Part shown: positions 1 through 8,002 of the stretch, piece by piece | Numbering within the stretch: the stretch's first letter is position 1 | Layout: every line of letters starts with the position of its first letter | Source: Pseudomonas sp. EpS/L25 | Lineage (GTDB): Bacteria; Pseudomonadota; Gammaproteobacteria; Pseudomonadales; Pseudomonadaceae | Direction of reading: 5' to 3' | DNA length: 64,000 nt | Assembly (NCBI RefSeq): GCF_001512295.1 | Contig: NZ_LNUP01000015.1 | Coordinates: 124,001 to 188,000 of the forward strand | The notes under the pieces: model-generated | The model's input: the letters and a program-made list of their open reading frames with translations, nothing else | What the model was told of the DNA's origin: nothing | Databases searched by the model: none | Translations under genes and position numbers: made by a program

Positions 1-1307
1 CCGGTCTGTTCGTCGGCTCCGGCCATGCCATCGCCGCTGCCGGTCCCGCCGTGCTGCTGGCCTATGCCTTGGCCGGCACCCTGGTGGTACTGGTGATGCG
101 CATGCTGGGGGAAATGGCGGTCGCATCGCCCGATACCGGGTCTTTCTCCTCCTATGCCCAGCAGGGCATCGGGCGCTGGGCCGGCTTCACCATCGGCTGG
201 CTGTACTGGTGGTTCTGGGTGCTGGTGATCCCGCTCGAGGCGGTAGCGGCCGCCGCCATCCTCAATGCCTGGTTCCCGGCCATCGCCACCTGGCAGTTCG
301 CCCTGGTGATCACCGGCATCCTGACCGTGACCAACCTGTTCAGCGTCGCCAAGTACGGCGAGTTCGAATTCTGGTTCGCCCTGCTCAAGGTCATCGCCAT
401 CGTCGCCTTCATCGCTCTGGGCGCGGCGGCGCTGGTCGGCGCCCTGCCAGGGCGGGAAGTGAGTGGCCTGAGCAACCTGATGGCCCATACCGGCGGCTTC
501 ATGCCCAATGGCTTCGGGGCGGTGCTGGGCGCGCTGCTCACCACCATGTTCAGCTTCATGGGGACCGAGATCGTCACCATCGCTGCCGCCGAGTCCAAGG
601 ATCCGTCCCGGCAGATCAGCAAGGCCACCAACTCGGTGATCTGGCGGATCGCGCTCTTCTATCTGGTCTCCATCTTCCTGGTGGTCTCCATGGTGCCCTG
701 GAACGATGCCCAGCTGCCGCTCGTGGGTTCCTACCAGCGCGCCCTCGAGGTGCTGTCGATTCCCCATGCCAAGCTGATCGTCGACTGCGTGGTGCTGGTC
801 GCCGTGGCCAGTTGCCTGAACTCGGCGCTCTACACCGCCTCGCGGATGCTCTATTCCCTGGCCCGCCGCGGCGACGCCCCGGCCAAGCTGGGCCGTGCCT
901 CCAGCGCTGGCGTACCGCGCACGGCGGTGCTGGCCAGTACCGCCGTGGGCTTCCTCACCACCATCGCCAACTACACCATGCCCGAGGCCGTGTTCAGCTT
1001 CCTGCTCTCCACCTCCGGTGCCGTGGCGCTGCTGGTGTACCTGGTGATCGCGGTGACCCAGCTGCGCCTGAGACGCAAGCTGATCGCCCGCGGCGAAACG
1101 CTGGAATTCCGCATGTGGCTGTTCCCCTGGCTGACCTGGGCGGTGATCGTCTTCATCGTCGGTGCCCTGACCGTGATGCTGTTCAGCGAGGCTCATCGCT
1201 TCGAGATCCTGGCGACCGGCCTGCTGGCGCTGGTAGTGGTCGTCATCGGTACCCTGGTGGGACGGCGTCAGCCGAGCACGCCGGCCATGGCGGCTGTGGC
1301 ACGCTGA
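1..1307 (+). CDS. gabP: GABA permease (APC family), 5' end cut by the window
   Basis: Proton-driven inner-membrane uptake of gamma-aminobutyrate and similar amino acids. The frame is already open at base 3, reading GLFVGSG, which lines up with about residue 31 of E. coli GabP (466 aa), so only some 30 N-terminal residues are missing. From memory the match to GabP runs the whole length: GEFEFW, GGFMPNGFGAVL, FSFMGTEIVTIAAAES, SCLNSALYTASRMLYSL and RMWLFPWLTW. About 11-12 hydrophobic segments fit the LeuT-fold amino acid permeases. The stop at 1305-1307 is followed by a stem-loop at 1316. A paralogue such as an AroP/ProY-type permease is possible, but the motif match is GabP-specific. The real start lies upstream of the window. 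Confidence 0.9.
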   Translation, partial: GLFVGSGHAIAAAGPAVLLAYALAGTLVVLVMRMLGEMAVASPDTGSFSSYAQQGIGRWAGFTIGWLYWWFWVLVIPLEAVAAAAILNAWFPAIATWQFALVITGILTVTNLFSVAKYGEFEFWFALLKVIAIVAFIALGAAALVGALPGREVSGLSNLMAHTGGFMPNGFGAVLGALLTTMFSFMGTEIVTIAAAESKDPSRQISKATNSVIWRIALFYLVSIFLVVSMVPWNDAQLPLVGSYQRALEVLSIPHAKLIVDCVVLVAVASCLNSALYTASRMLYSLARRGDAPAKLGRASSAGVPRTAVLASTAVGFLTTIANYTMPEAVFSFLLSTSGAVALLVYLVIAVTQLRLRRKLIARGETLEFRMWLFPWLTWAVIVFIVGALTVMLFSEAHRFEILATGLLALVVVVIGTLVGRRQPSTPAMAAVAR

Positions 1308-1315
1308 CCTGGGTA

Positions 1316-1353
1316 GCGACCCCGCCGATGCTGTCGTCGGGGTCGCACTTTCT
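1316..1353 (+). terminator. Probable intrinsic terminator after gabP
   Basis: A 9-bp stem, GCGACCCCG (1316-1324) with CGGGGTCGC (1338-1346), is followed by a short T-rich stretch (TTTCTT). It starts 9 bases after the gabP stop. Confidence 0.6.
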
Positions 1354-1480
1354 TGGGGCAAAAACTGACCTACGCTGGACAGCGGGCGCGGTAACAGGTA
1401 GAACAGCAGACCGGTTTGCACGGTTCGAAACCCACTGTGCGGCCCGGAATTCCCTAGATGTTCCCTCCGGCAACCTGAAA

Positions 1481-1499
1481 ATGCACTGCAATGGTGCAT
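1481..1499. promoter_or_regulatory. Inverted repeat ATGCAC-N7-GTGCAT
   Basis: A perfect 6-bp inverted repeat with a 7-base spacer lies 162 bp upstream of the DUF1127 gene, in the 350-bp gene-free stretch 1308-1660. The geometry fits a dimeric regulator site. Which protein would bind is unknown. Nothing else is recognised in the stretch apart from the gabP terminator. Confidence 0.3.
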
Positions 1500-1660
1500 A
1501 ACGTTACAGAATGACCCATATTGCAGCAGTACAGTTGCAATTGTGTCAGGGGTGACCCGCGAACCTTTCCCTGGACTGTTACTGGTGGTAGCACTCGCCT
1601 GGCGAGACAATGGCGCCATTCGATGACCAGTACCCGTCATAAGCGGGAAGGAAAGCCACC

Positions 1661-1870
1661 ATGGAACGCACCTTCAGTTCCTCGCTGCACAATGCCCAAC
1701 CCAGCAATCGCATCCCCGTCGCCCTGCGCGTGATCTCCACGCTGTCCACCTGGCAACGTCGGATCGCCAGCCGTAACGAACTGGCTCGTCTCGATACCCG
1801 TATGCTGGCCGATGCCGGCATCACCGAGGCCCAGCGCTACCAGGAAATGCACAAGCCTTTCTGGCGCTAA
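1661..1870 (+). CDS. DUF1127 (YjiS-like) small protein
   Basis: A 69-aa basic protein. The C-terminal 45 residues carry the DUF1127 pattern: a tryptophan-containing helix (LSTWQRRIASRNELARLD) followed by a second helix, LADAGI, and the near-invariant ending KPFWR. DUF1127 proteins are small, often stress- or phosphate-induced and sometimes bind RNA; the role of this copy is not known. The start is supported by GGAAGGAAA about 8 bases upstream. It stands alone between the gabP terminator and its own terminator at 1896, so it is probably monocistronic. Confidence 0.85.
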   Translation: MERTFSSSLHNAQPSNRIPVALRVISTLSTWQRRIASRNELARLDTRMLADAGITEAQRYQEMHKPFWR

Positions 1871-1895
1871 GCCGCACGGCTGCACAGCTCTCTCG

Positions 1896-1920
1896 AACCC
1901 CGCTCCGGCGGGGTTTGTTT
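1896..1920 (+). terminator. Intrinsic terminator of the DUF1127 gene
   Basis: A 7-bp perfect stem, AACCCCG (1896-1902) with CGGGGTT (1909-1915), runs into a T-rich tail (TTTGTTTT). It lies 26 bases after the stop codon. Confidence 0.85.
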
Positions 1921-1962
1921 TGTCCAGCGTCCTTGCACGCGGATGCACGGCGCGCAGACAAG

Positions 1963-1990
1963 AAAAAGCCCCGGCTGGCCGGGGCTTTTT
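1963..1990 (-). terminator. Intrinsic terminator, usable from both strands
   Basis: The stem AAAAAGCCCCGG / CCGGGGCTTTTT has a TGG-type loop and T-tracts on either strand. It sits 26 bases past the stop of the minus-strand gene at 2016-2243 and can also back up the DUF1127 terminator. Confidence 0.85.
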
Positions 1991-2015
1991 CGTTACCGCG
2001 CCGTCGGCGCAGGCA

Positions 2016-2243
2016 TCACTGCATGTTGTTCTGGTTGCGCGCGTCGACCTTGTTGGGCTTCTCGCTCTTGAAGGGCACCTCGGCTGCGCCATCAGCACCG
2101 CCCTTGACGGTGGTCTTGCCTGGCACGGCTTCGGTAGCCGAGCCATTGACGGCCGTGGCACTCTTGGAGGTTTCGGCCGCGAAGACACCCGTGGCCATGG
2201 ACAGCATCACAACAGCGGTAGACGTGATCAGCAGCTTTTTCAT
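2016..2243 (-). CDS. Small secreted protein, function unknown
   Basis: A 75-aa protein. Residues 1-23 form a clear Sec signal peptide: MKKLL, a hydrophobic core and cleavage near VFA|AET. The mature part of about 52 residues is polar and low-complexity, rich in S, T, K, N and A, has no cysteine and ends NQNNMQ. I recognise no family. The start is supported by GAGAGG about 9 bases upstream. It is transcribed divergently from the RND operon at 2550 and ends at a strong terminator, so it is a single-gene unit and probably periplasmic or secreted. Confidence 0.75.
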   Translation of the reverse strand: MKKLLITSTAVVMLSMATGVFAAETSKSATAVNGSATEAVPGKTTVKGGADGAAEVPFKSEKPNKVDARNQNNMQ

Positions 2244-2376
2244 GAGTACGGCCTCTCGAATGAACCCGTGAATTCGAATGGGCCCGCTCCGGCGGGGAGT
2301 CGGGCATCTGCCGCGGATCCGCTGATCCGCAGTGCACGTTTAAGTTGACTGCGGCCTGGAATGCGGGGTTCCGGGG

Positions 2377-2394
2377 CATTTGTGAACATTTGTG
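2377..2394. promoter_or_regulatory. Direct repeat CATTTGTG x2 at 10-bp spacing
   Basis: Two copies of CATTTGTG (2377-2384, 2387-2394) lie one helical turn apart in the 306-bp divergent region (2244-2549) between the small secreted protein and the RND operon. This is a candidate same-face regulator site. No dedicated regulator gene is adjacent, and no other signal in this intergenic stretch is firm. Confidence 0.25.
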
Positions 2395-2549
2395 GGCGAG
2401 CTGGCGAAGCGATGACGTCCGATTGCGACCACCTGGTCGGCCAGGACGCTTTCCAAGCGCGGCGCTGCGCCCGACAATTCGCCGGCGAACCCGCTGCGCC
2501 TCGCGTGGTCAGTTCGCAGATCGCTCCTCTTCCATCGATAAGGACAATC

Positions 2550-3653
2550 ATGAGGGCTCCCCGCCGTATCCCCTGCTACCCGGTAACGGCCACGCTGTTA
2601 CTGATCGCCTCGTTATCGGGCTGTTCCAAGGAGCAGCCGCCGGCCGAGGAACGGGCGCGGGTGGTGGTAGCCCAGGTGGAGCCGGTCAGCGACAGCCAAC
2701 GAATTCCCTTCACCGGCGACGTCCAGGCGCGGGTCCAGGCGCCCCTGGGGTTCCGGGTCAGCGGCAAGATCAGCGAGCGCCTGGCCGACGTGGGCGACCG
2801 GGTGCGCGAAGGCCAGGTACTGGCGCGACTGGACCCCCAGGACCTGCGCAACAACCTGGCGGCCGCCCAGGCCCAGGTGGCTGCCCAGGAAGCCCGGGCG
2901 CGCCTGGCGCGGGTCGATTTCGAGCGGCAGGCCGCGCTGCTGCCCAAGGGCTACACCAGTCGCAGCCAGTACGACCAGGCCCAGGCGACCCTGGATGGCG
3001 CCCACAGTGCGCTGCAGACCGCCACGGCGCAGCGCGACGACGCCCGCAAGCAACTGGGCTACACCGAGTTGCGCGCCAGCGCCACGGGTGTGCTGACCGC
3101 GCGCCACGCCGAGGCCGGACAGGTGGTACAGGCCGGGGCGGCGATCTTCGACCTGGCGGTGAGCGGCGAACTCGATGCCGTCTTCGATCTCTATGAATCC
3201 CTGTCCCGTCAACTGCAGGTAGGCCAGCGCCTGCCCATTTCGCTGCAGGCGCGTCCGGAGGTGACCACCCAGGGCCGGCTGCGCGAGATCGCGCCGACGG
3301 TGGCGAGCAGCGGCACGGTGCGCATCAAGGTACAGCTCGACCAGCCACCCGCGGCCATGACCCTCGGCGCGGTGGTCAACGCCCAACTGGTAGGCGCGGC
3401 CGGGCAGGGCTTCGCCTTGCCCTGGACGGCGCTGAACGGCACCACCGACCAGCCCGCCGTCTGGCGCCTCAATGACGATGGCCGGGTCAGCCTGCAGCCG
3501 CTGCGCATCGAGCGCTACACCCGCGACAGCATCATCGTCAGCGAGGGCCTCAAGGCCGGCGAGCGCATCGTGATCGCCGGTGGCCAGGCGCTGAGCCCCA
3601 ATCAGAAGGTCGAGGTGGCGGAGCGTTCCGCCTTCGACGAGGTGCGGCCATGA
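2550..3653 (+). CDS. RND efflux periplasmic adaptor (MFP) lipoprotein, first of two
   Basis: A 367-aa membrane-fusion protein that would link the inner-membrane RND pump to an outer-membrane channel. The start at 2550 is chosen over an upstream in-frame ATG because it has AAGGA 5 bases before it and opens a lipoprotein signal with lipobox LSGC (Cys at about residue 25). After the Cys come the first lipoyl half (LGFRVSGKISERLADVGDRVREGQVLARLD), an alpha-hairpin rich in Q, A and R (about 85-145), the second lipoyl half (ELRASATGVLTARHAEAGQVVQAGAAIFDL) and beta-barrel and membrane-proximal domains. It overlaps the next gene by 4 bases (ATGA). Two adaptors before one RND gene is the TriABC layout of P. 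aeruginosa. Confidence 0.85.
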   Translation: MRAPRRIPCYPVTATLLLIASLSGCSKEQPPAEERARVVVAQVEPVSDSQRIPFTGDVQARVQAPLGFRVSGKISERLADVGDRVREGQVLARLDPQDLRNNLAAAQAQVAAQEARARLARVDFERQAALLPKGYTSRSQYDQAQATLDGAHSALQTATAQRDDARKQLGYTELRASATGVLTARHAEAGQVVQAGAAIFDLAVSGELDAVFDLYESLSRQLQVGQRLPISLQARPEVTTQGRLREIAPTVASSGTVRIKVQLDQPPAAMTLGAVVNAQLVGAAGQGFALPWTALNGTTDQPAVWRLNDDGRVSLQPLRIERYTRDSIIVSEGLKAGERIVIAGGQALSPNQKVEVAERSAFDEVRP

Positions 3654-4723
3654 GGCGCATCCTGCTGGTCGGGGTGCTGCTGGCGCTGGCCGGCTGCTCC
3701 AATGACGACGAGACGCCACCGCCACCGGTACGGCCGGTGGCGACCGTGACGCTCAGCGCACCACCGCTGCAGCGCGAGGTGTTCGCCGGGAGTATCCAGG
3801 CGCGCTACGAGAGCGTGCTGGGCTTTCGCGTGGGTGGGCGCATGACCCGTCGCCTGCTGGACGTGGGTGCTCCGGTGCGCCGCGACCAATTGCTGGCGGC
3901 GCTGGATCCCACCGACCAGGACAATGCCTTGCGCAGTCGCGAAGGCCAGACCGCCGATGCCGAGGCGCAATGGCGCGATGCCCGCAACGATGCCCGTCGC
4001 CAGCAGCAGCTGTTCGACCAGGGCGTCGGCTCGCGCTCCCAGCTGGACCAGGCACTGACCCGGCTGCACACCCTGGAAGCCTCGCGCGAACAGGCCCTGA
4101 GCGCCGAGCGCCAGGCCCGTGATCAGCGCCACTATGCCGAGCTCTACAGCGATTTCGAGGGGGTGATCACCGCCTGGCAGGCCGAGGTCGGCCAGGTGGT
4201 ATCCGCCGGCCAGCCGGTGGTACGGGTCGCCCGCCCGGACGTCCGCGAGGCGGTGCTGGACCTGCCCGCCCAGGCCATCGGCCACCTGGCGCCCGAACGC
4301 CGGCTGACGGTGCGCATGGCGCTGGACCCGGACGTGGCCGTCGAGGGGCGGGTACGGGAAATCGAACCCCAGGCCGATGCCACCACCCGCACCCGGCGGG
4401 TACGGCTGACCCTGGAGAGTCCGCCCGCGGCACTACGCATCGGTACCCTGGTGCAAGGCGAGCTGGAATTGCCGCCGGCCACGGGCCTGGCGCTGCCGGC
4501 CCAGGCGCTGCGACGCCAGGACGGCCAGGCGTCGGTCTGGGTTGTGGAGGGTAAAGGCGACCAGGCCCAGGTACGCCAGCGCCCGGTCCAGGTCCTGCGC
4601 GAAGCCACTGGCCAGGCGTGGATCGGCCAGGGCCTGAGTGTCGGTGAGCGGGTGGTGGTGGCGGGCGTCAACAGTCTCGAGGAGGGACAGCGGGTGAAGG
4701 ATCAGGAGGGCGCACGGCCATGA
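3650..4723 (+). CDS. RND efflux periplasmic adaptor (MFP) lipoprotein, second of two
   Basis: A 357-aa paralogue of the preceding adaptor with the same architecture: lipobox LAGC (Cys at about residue 16), lipoyl halves (LGFRVGGRMTRRLLDVGAPVRRDQLLAALD and YSDFEGVITAWQAEVGQVVSAGQPVVRV), a helical hairpin of about 60 residues between them, then the beta-barrel. Its start overlaps the previous stop (ATGA), and its own stop overlaps the RND start (ATGA), so the three proteins are probably made in fixed proportion. In TriABC both adaptors are needed for a working pump; the same may hold here, by inference. Confidence 0.85.
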   Translation: MRRILLVGVLLALAGCSNDDETPPPPVRPVATVTLSAPPLQREVFAGSIQARYESVLGFRVGGRMTRRLLDVGAPVRRDQLLAALDPTDQDNALRSREGQTADAEAQWRDARNDARRQQQLFDQGVGSRSQLDQALTRLHTLEASREQALSAERQARDQRHYAELYSDFEGVITAWQAEVGQVVSAGQPVVRVARPDVREAVLDLPAQAIGHLAPERRLTVRMALDPDVAVEGRVREIEPQADATTRTRRVRLTLESPPAALRIGTLVQGELELPPATGLALPAQALRRQDGQASVWVVEGKGDQAQVRQRPVQVLREATGQAWIGQGLSVGERVVVAGVNSLEEGQRVKDQEGARP

Positions 4724-7700
4724 AGGGCTTCAACCTGTCGGACTGGGCGCTGCGCCACCAATCCTTCGTCTGGTACCTGATGTTCGTCGCCCTGCTGATG
4801 GGCGTCTTCTCCTACATGAAGCTGGGGCGCGAGGAAGACCCGTCCTTCGCCATCAAGACCATGGTCATCCAGACCCGCTGGCCGGGGGCGACCACCGAGG
4901 AGACCCTGCGCCAGGTCACCGAACGGGTGGAGAAGAAGCTCGAGGAGCTGGATTCGCTGGACTACACCAAGAGCTTCACCCGACCGGGGCAGTCCACGGT
5001 GTTCGTCTATCTGCGCGACACCACCCCGGCCAAGGCGATTCCCGACATCTGGTACCAGGTGCGCAAGAAGATCGCGGACATCCAGGGCGAATTCCCCCAG
5101 GGCATCCAGGGACCGGCCTTCAACGACGAATTCGGCGACGTCTTCGGCAGCATCTATGCCTTCACCGGCGACGGCTTCAGCATGCGCCAGCTGCGCGACC
5201 AGGTGGAACAGGTGCGCCGCGAGATCCGCAGCGTGCCGGGCATCGGCAAGGTACAGGTGCTCGGCGCGGAGAACGAGGTCATCTACCTGGACTTCTCCAC
5301 CCGCAAGCTGGCCGCCCTGGGGATCGACCAGCGCCAGGTGATGCAGAGTCTGCAACAGCAGAACGCGGTAGCGCCTTCGGGCACCATCGAATCCGGCGCC
5401 GAGCGCATCAGCGTGCGCACCAGCGGCGAATTCCGCTCCACCGCCGATCTCGCCGCGGTCAACCTGCGCATCGACGATCGCTTCTATCGCCTTACCGACC
5501 TGGCCGACATCCGCAGCGGCTACGCCGATCCGCCCAGTTCGCTGTTCCGCTACAACGGCCAGCCGGCCATCGGCCTGGCCATCGCCATGAGCAGCGGCGG
5601 CAACATCCAGACCTTCGGCGCCGCCCTGACCGAGAAGATGCAGGAGCTGACCGCCGACCTGCCGGTGGGCATCGGTGTGCACGTGGTCTCCAACCAGGCG
5701 CAGGTGGTGGAAAAGGCCGTCGGTGGCTTTACCCGGGCGCTGTTCGAGGCGGTCATCATCGTGCTGGTGGTGAGCTTCATCAGCCTCGGCGTGCGCGCCG
5801 GCCTGGTGGTGGCGCTGTCCATCCCCCTGACCCTGGCGCTGGTGTTCGTCTTCATGGAATACAGCGGCATCACCATGCAGCGGATTTCCCTGGGCGCCCT
5901 GATCATCGCCCTGGGCCTGCTGGTGGACGACGCCATGATCACCGTGGAGATGATGGTGACCAAGCGCGAGGAGGGCGAGTCGCTGCACCGCTCGGCGACC
6001 TTCGCCTACGAGTCGACCGCCTTTCCCATGCTTACCGGTACCCTGGTGACGGTGGCCGGCTTCGTGCCCATCGGCCTCAATTCCAGCAGCGCCGGCCAGT
6101 ACACCTTCACCCTGTTCGCGGTGATCGCCGTGGCCCTGCTGCTGTCCTGGATCGTCGCGGTGTTCTTCTCGCCGGTGATCGGCGTGCACATCCTGCCGAA
6201 ACAGGTGAAGAAGCACGATCACGACCAGCCCGGGCGCCTGGCACGCTGGTCCGATGGCCTCTTGCTGGGCGCCATGCGCCATCGCTGGCTGACCATCGTC
6301 CTCACCGTGCTGCTGTTCGCTGCGGCGCTGTTCTCGATGAAGTTCGTGCAGAACCAGTTCTTCCCGTCCTCGGACCGGCCCGAATTGCTGATCGACTTCA
6401 ACCTGCCGCAGAACGCCTCCCTCGACGCCACCCGCGCGCAGATGGACAGATTCGAGAAGACCCTGGCCGACGATCCGGACGTGGCCCACTGGAGTTCCTA
6501 CGTCGGCCAGGGCGCGGTACGCTTCTACCTGCCGCTGGACCAGCAGCTGGAGAATCCCTTCTATGGCCAGGTGATCCTGGTGGCCAAGGATCTGGAGGCG
6601 CGCAATCGCCTGCTGCCCAAGCTCAAGCAGCGCCTGCGCCAGGACTTCGTCGGCCTGTCCGGTTATGTCCAGCCGTTGGAGATGGGCCCGCCGGTGGGGC
6701 GGCCGATCCAGTACCGCATCAGTGGTCCGGACGTCGCCGAGGTGCGTCGCCAGGCCTTGGCGCTGGCCAGCGTGCTGGGCAAGAGTCCGCAACTGGGTGA
6801 CTTCCTCTACGACTGGAACGAGCCGGCGCGGATGCTCAAGGTGGAGGTCAACCAGGACAAGGCGCGGCAACTGGGCTTTTCCTCCCAGGACGTGGCGCAG
6901 ATCCTCAACGGCGTGGTCACCGGCACCACCGTGACCCAGGTGCGTGACGACATCTACCTGGTCAACGTGGTGGCCCGTGCCAGCGAGGCCGAGCGGCGCT
7001 CGGTGGAGACCCTGGAGAACCTGCAGATCATGACGCCCCAGGGGGTCGCGGTGCCGCTCAAGGCCTTCGCCCGCATCGACTACGCCCTGGAGCAGCCGCT
7101 GGTATGGCGCCGCGATCGCCTACCCACCATCACCCTCAAGGCCTCGATCCTCAGCGACATCCAGGCGCCGGACCTGGTCAAACAGCTGCAACCGGACGTC
7201 GATGCCTTCATCGCCAAGCTGCCGCCGCGCTATCAGGTCGCCGTGGGCGGCACGGTTGAGGAAAGCAGCAAGGCCCAGGGTCCCATCGCCGAGGTGGTGC
7301 CGCTGATGCTGTTCCTCATGGCCACCTTCCTGATGATCCAGCTGCACAGCATCCGCAAGCTGTTCCTGGTGGCGAGCGTGGCGCCCCTCGGCCTGATCGG
7401 CGTGGTGCTGGGGCTGATCCCTTTCGGCCAGCCGCTGGGCTTCGTCGCCATCCTCGGGGTGCTGGCGCTGATCGGCATCATCATCCGCAACTCGGTGATC
7501 CTGGTGACCCAGATCGATGCCTTCGAACAGGCCGGTCGCTCGCCCTGGGACGCCGTGGTGGAAGCCACCCGGCACCGCCGCCGGCCCATCCTGCTCACCG
7601 CCGCAGCGGCCAGCCTGGGCATGATTCCCATCGCCCGTGAGGTGTTCTGGGGGCCCATGGCCTACGCCATGATCGGCGGCATCGTCGCCGCGACGCTGCT

Positions 7701-7770
7701 GACCCTGCTGTTCCTGCCGGCGTTGTACATCGCCAGCTATCGCATCCGTGAACCGGGGCGTGAGGGTTGA
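4720..7770 (+). CDS. RND multidrug efflux pump, inner-membrane transporter (TriC-like)
   Basis: A 1016-aa proton-driven pump of the AcrB/TriC superfamily, the usual length. Visible hallmarks are LGREEDPSF near residue 36, RWPGATTEE, the TM4 proton-relay pair in GLLVDDAMITVE (D403, D404), two large periplasmic loops (about 35-335 and 550-860) and two blocks of membrane helices (about 340-535 and 870-1005). The protein resembles the HAE-1 branch with short loops rather than AcrB itself. No outer-membrane channel gene follows, so an unlinked TolC/OpmH-type protein would be needed. Substrates cannot be read from sequence. It is last in a three-gene operon starting at 2550. Confidence 0.9.
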   Translation: MKGFNLSDWALRHQSFVWYLMFVALLMGVFSYMKLGREEDPSFAIKTMVIQTRWPGATTEETLRQVTERVEKKLEELDSLDYTKSFTRPGQSTVFVYLRDTTPAKAIPDIWYQVRKKIADIQGEFPQGIQGPAFNDEFGDVFGSIYAFTGDGFSMRQLRDQVEQVRREIRSVPGIGKVQVLGAENEVIYLDFSTRKLAALGIDQRQVMQSLQQQNAVAPSGTIESGAERISVRTSGEFRSTADLAAVNLRIDDRFYRLTDLADIRSGYADPPSSLFRYNGQPAIGLAIAMSSGGNIQTFGAALTEKMQELTADLPVGIGVHVVSNQAQVVEKAVGGFTRALFEAVIIVLVVSFISLGVRAGLVVALSIPLTLALVFVFMEYSGITMQRISLGALIIALGLLVDDAMITVEMMVTKREEGESLHRSATFAYESTAFPMLTGTLVTVAGFVPIGLNSSSAGQYTFTLFAVIAVALLLSWIVAVFFSPVIGVHILPKQVKKHDHDQPGRLARWSDGLLLGAMRHRWLTIVLTVLLFAAALFSMKFVQNQFFPSSDRPELLIDFNLPQNASLDATRAQMDRFEKTLADDPDVAHWSSYVGQGAVRFYLPLDQQLENPFYGQVILVAKDLEARNRLLPKLKQRLRQDFVGLSGYVQPLEMGPPVGRPIQYRISGPDVAEVRRQALALASVLGKSPQLGDFLYDWNEPARMLKVEVNQDKARQLGFSSQDVAQILNGVVTGTTVTQVRDDIYLVNVVARASEAERRSVETLENLQIMTPQGVAVPLKAFARIDYALEQPLVWRRDRLPTITLKASILSDIQAPDLVKQLQPDVDAFIAKLPPRYQVAVGGTVEESSKAQGPIAEVVPLMLFLMATFLMIQLHSIRKLFLVASVAPLGLIGVVLGLIPFGQPLGFVAILGVLALIGIIIRNSVILVTQIDAFEQAGRSPWDAVVEATRHRRRPILLTAAAASLGMIPIAREVFWGPMAYAMIGGIVAATLLTLLFLPALYIASYRIREPGREG

Positions 7771-7798
7771 GTCGCGAGCGCGGCGGAAACAGGCGGGC

Positions 7799-7850
7799 AA
7801 AAAAAACGACCCCCTGGCGGAGGTCTTCAGCGAAGACACCTGCCAGGAGG
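7799..7850 (-). terminator. Strong minus-strand intrinsic terminator with no annotated gene
   Basis: Read on the minus strand, the stem CCTCCTGGCAGGTGTCTTC pairs with GAAGACCTCCGCCAGGGGG across a 3-base loop, with only a few mismatches or wobbles. Three bases later comes a run of eight T (plus-strand A8 at 7799-7806). On the plus strand no T-tract follows, so this does not end the RND operon. No minus-strand protein gene lies upstream, so the terminator implies a short minus-strand transcript. Confidence 0.75.
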
Positions 7851-7960
7851 CCGCAAGGAGCTATCCAAGGAGCCACTGCCGGAGGGAAGGATTCGAACGG
7901 TCAGGGTGTCGAATCCACAGCAGCTCACTGCACCACTATCGGGCGTCGGTCTTTTTCAAT
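7799..7960 (-). ncRNA. Candidate small RNA, divergent from the LysR gene
   Basis: Inferred from the orphan terminator at 7799-7850 and a chain of hairpins upstream of it on the minus strand: GGATTCGA (7909-7916 reversed) with TCGAATCC (7889-7896) around a 12-base loop, and a small GCAG/CTGC hairpin near 7920-7932. Further upstream GGCGTC/GACGCC brackets an A/T-rich loop (7942-7970). Between the 8-bp hairpin and the terminator lies CTTCCCTCC, an anti-Shine-Dalgarno-like stretch of the sort trans-acting sRNAs expose. The 5' end and promoter are not defined. I know of no family name for it. Confidence 0.4.
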
Positions 7961-7984
7961 AAAGTGACGCCTTGACGAAACTCC

Positions 7985-8001
7985 ATTGCGAAAAAGGCAA
8001 T
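7985..8001. promoter_or_regulatory. LysR-type operator ATTGC-N7-GCAAT
   Basis: A perfect 5-bp dyad matching the T-N11-A LysR box. It ends 1 base before the LysR start codon, as expected for autorepression, and lies between the regulator and the candidate sRNA transcribed away from it. Confidence 0.5.
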
Positions 8002-8002
8002 A

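Noticed and set aside
4702-6870. 722-codon open frame antisense to the RND pump
   Set aside because: High-GC shadow frame: composition is H-, Q- and G-rich with no motifs, and it lies wholly opposite a clear RND gene.
7873-7945. tRNA-like text on the minus strand (TTCGAAT, GTGGTGCAGTGAGC)
   Set aside because: The T-stem has two mismatches, there is no 7-bp acceptor stem with CCA, and no anticodon arm can be folded. The TTCGAA motif is explained by an 8-bp hairpin instead.
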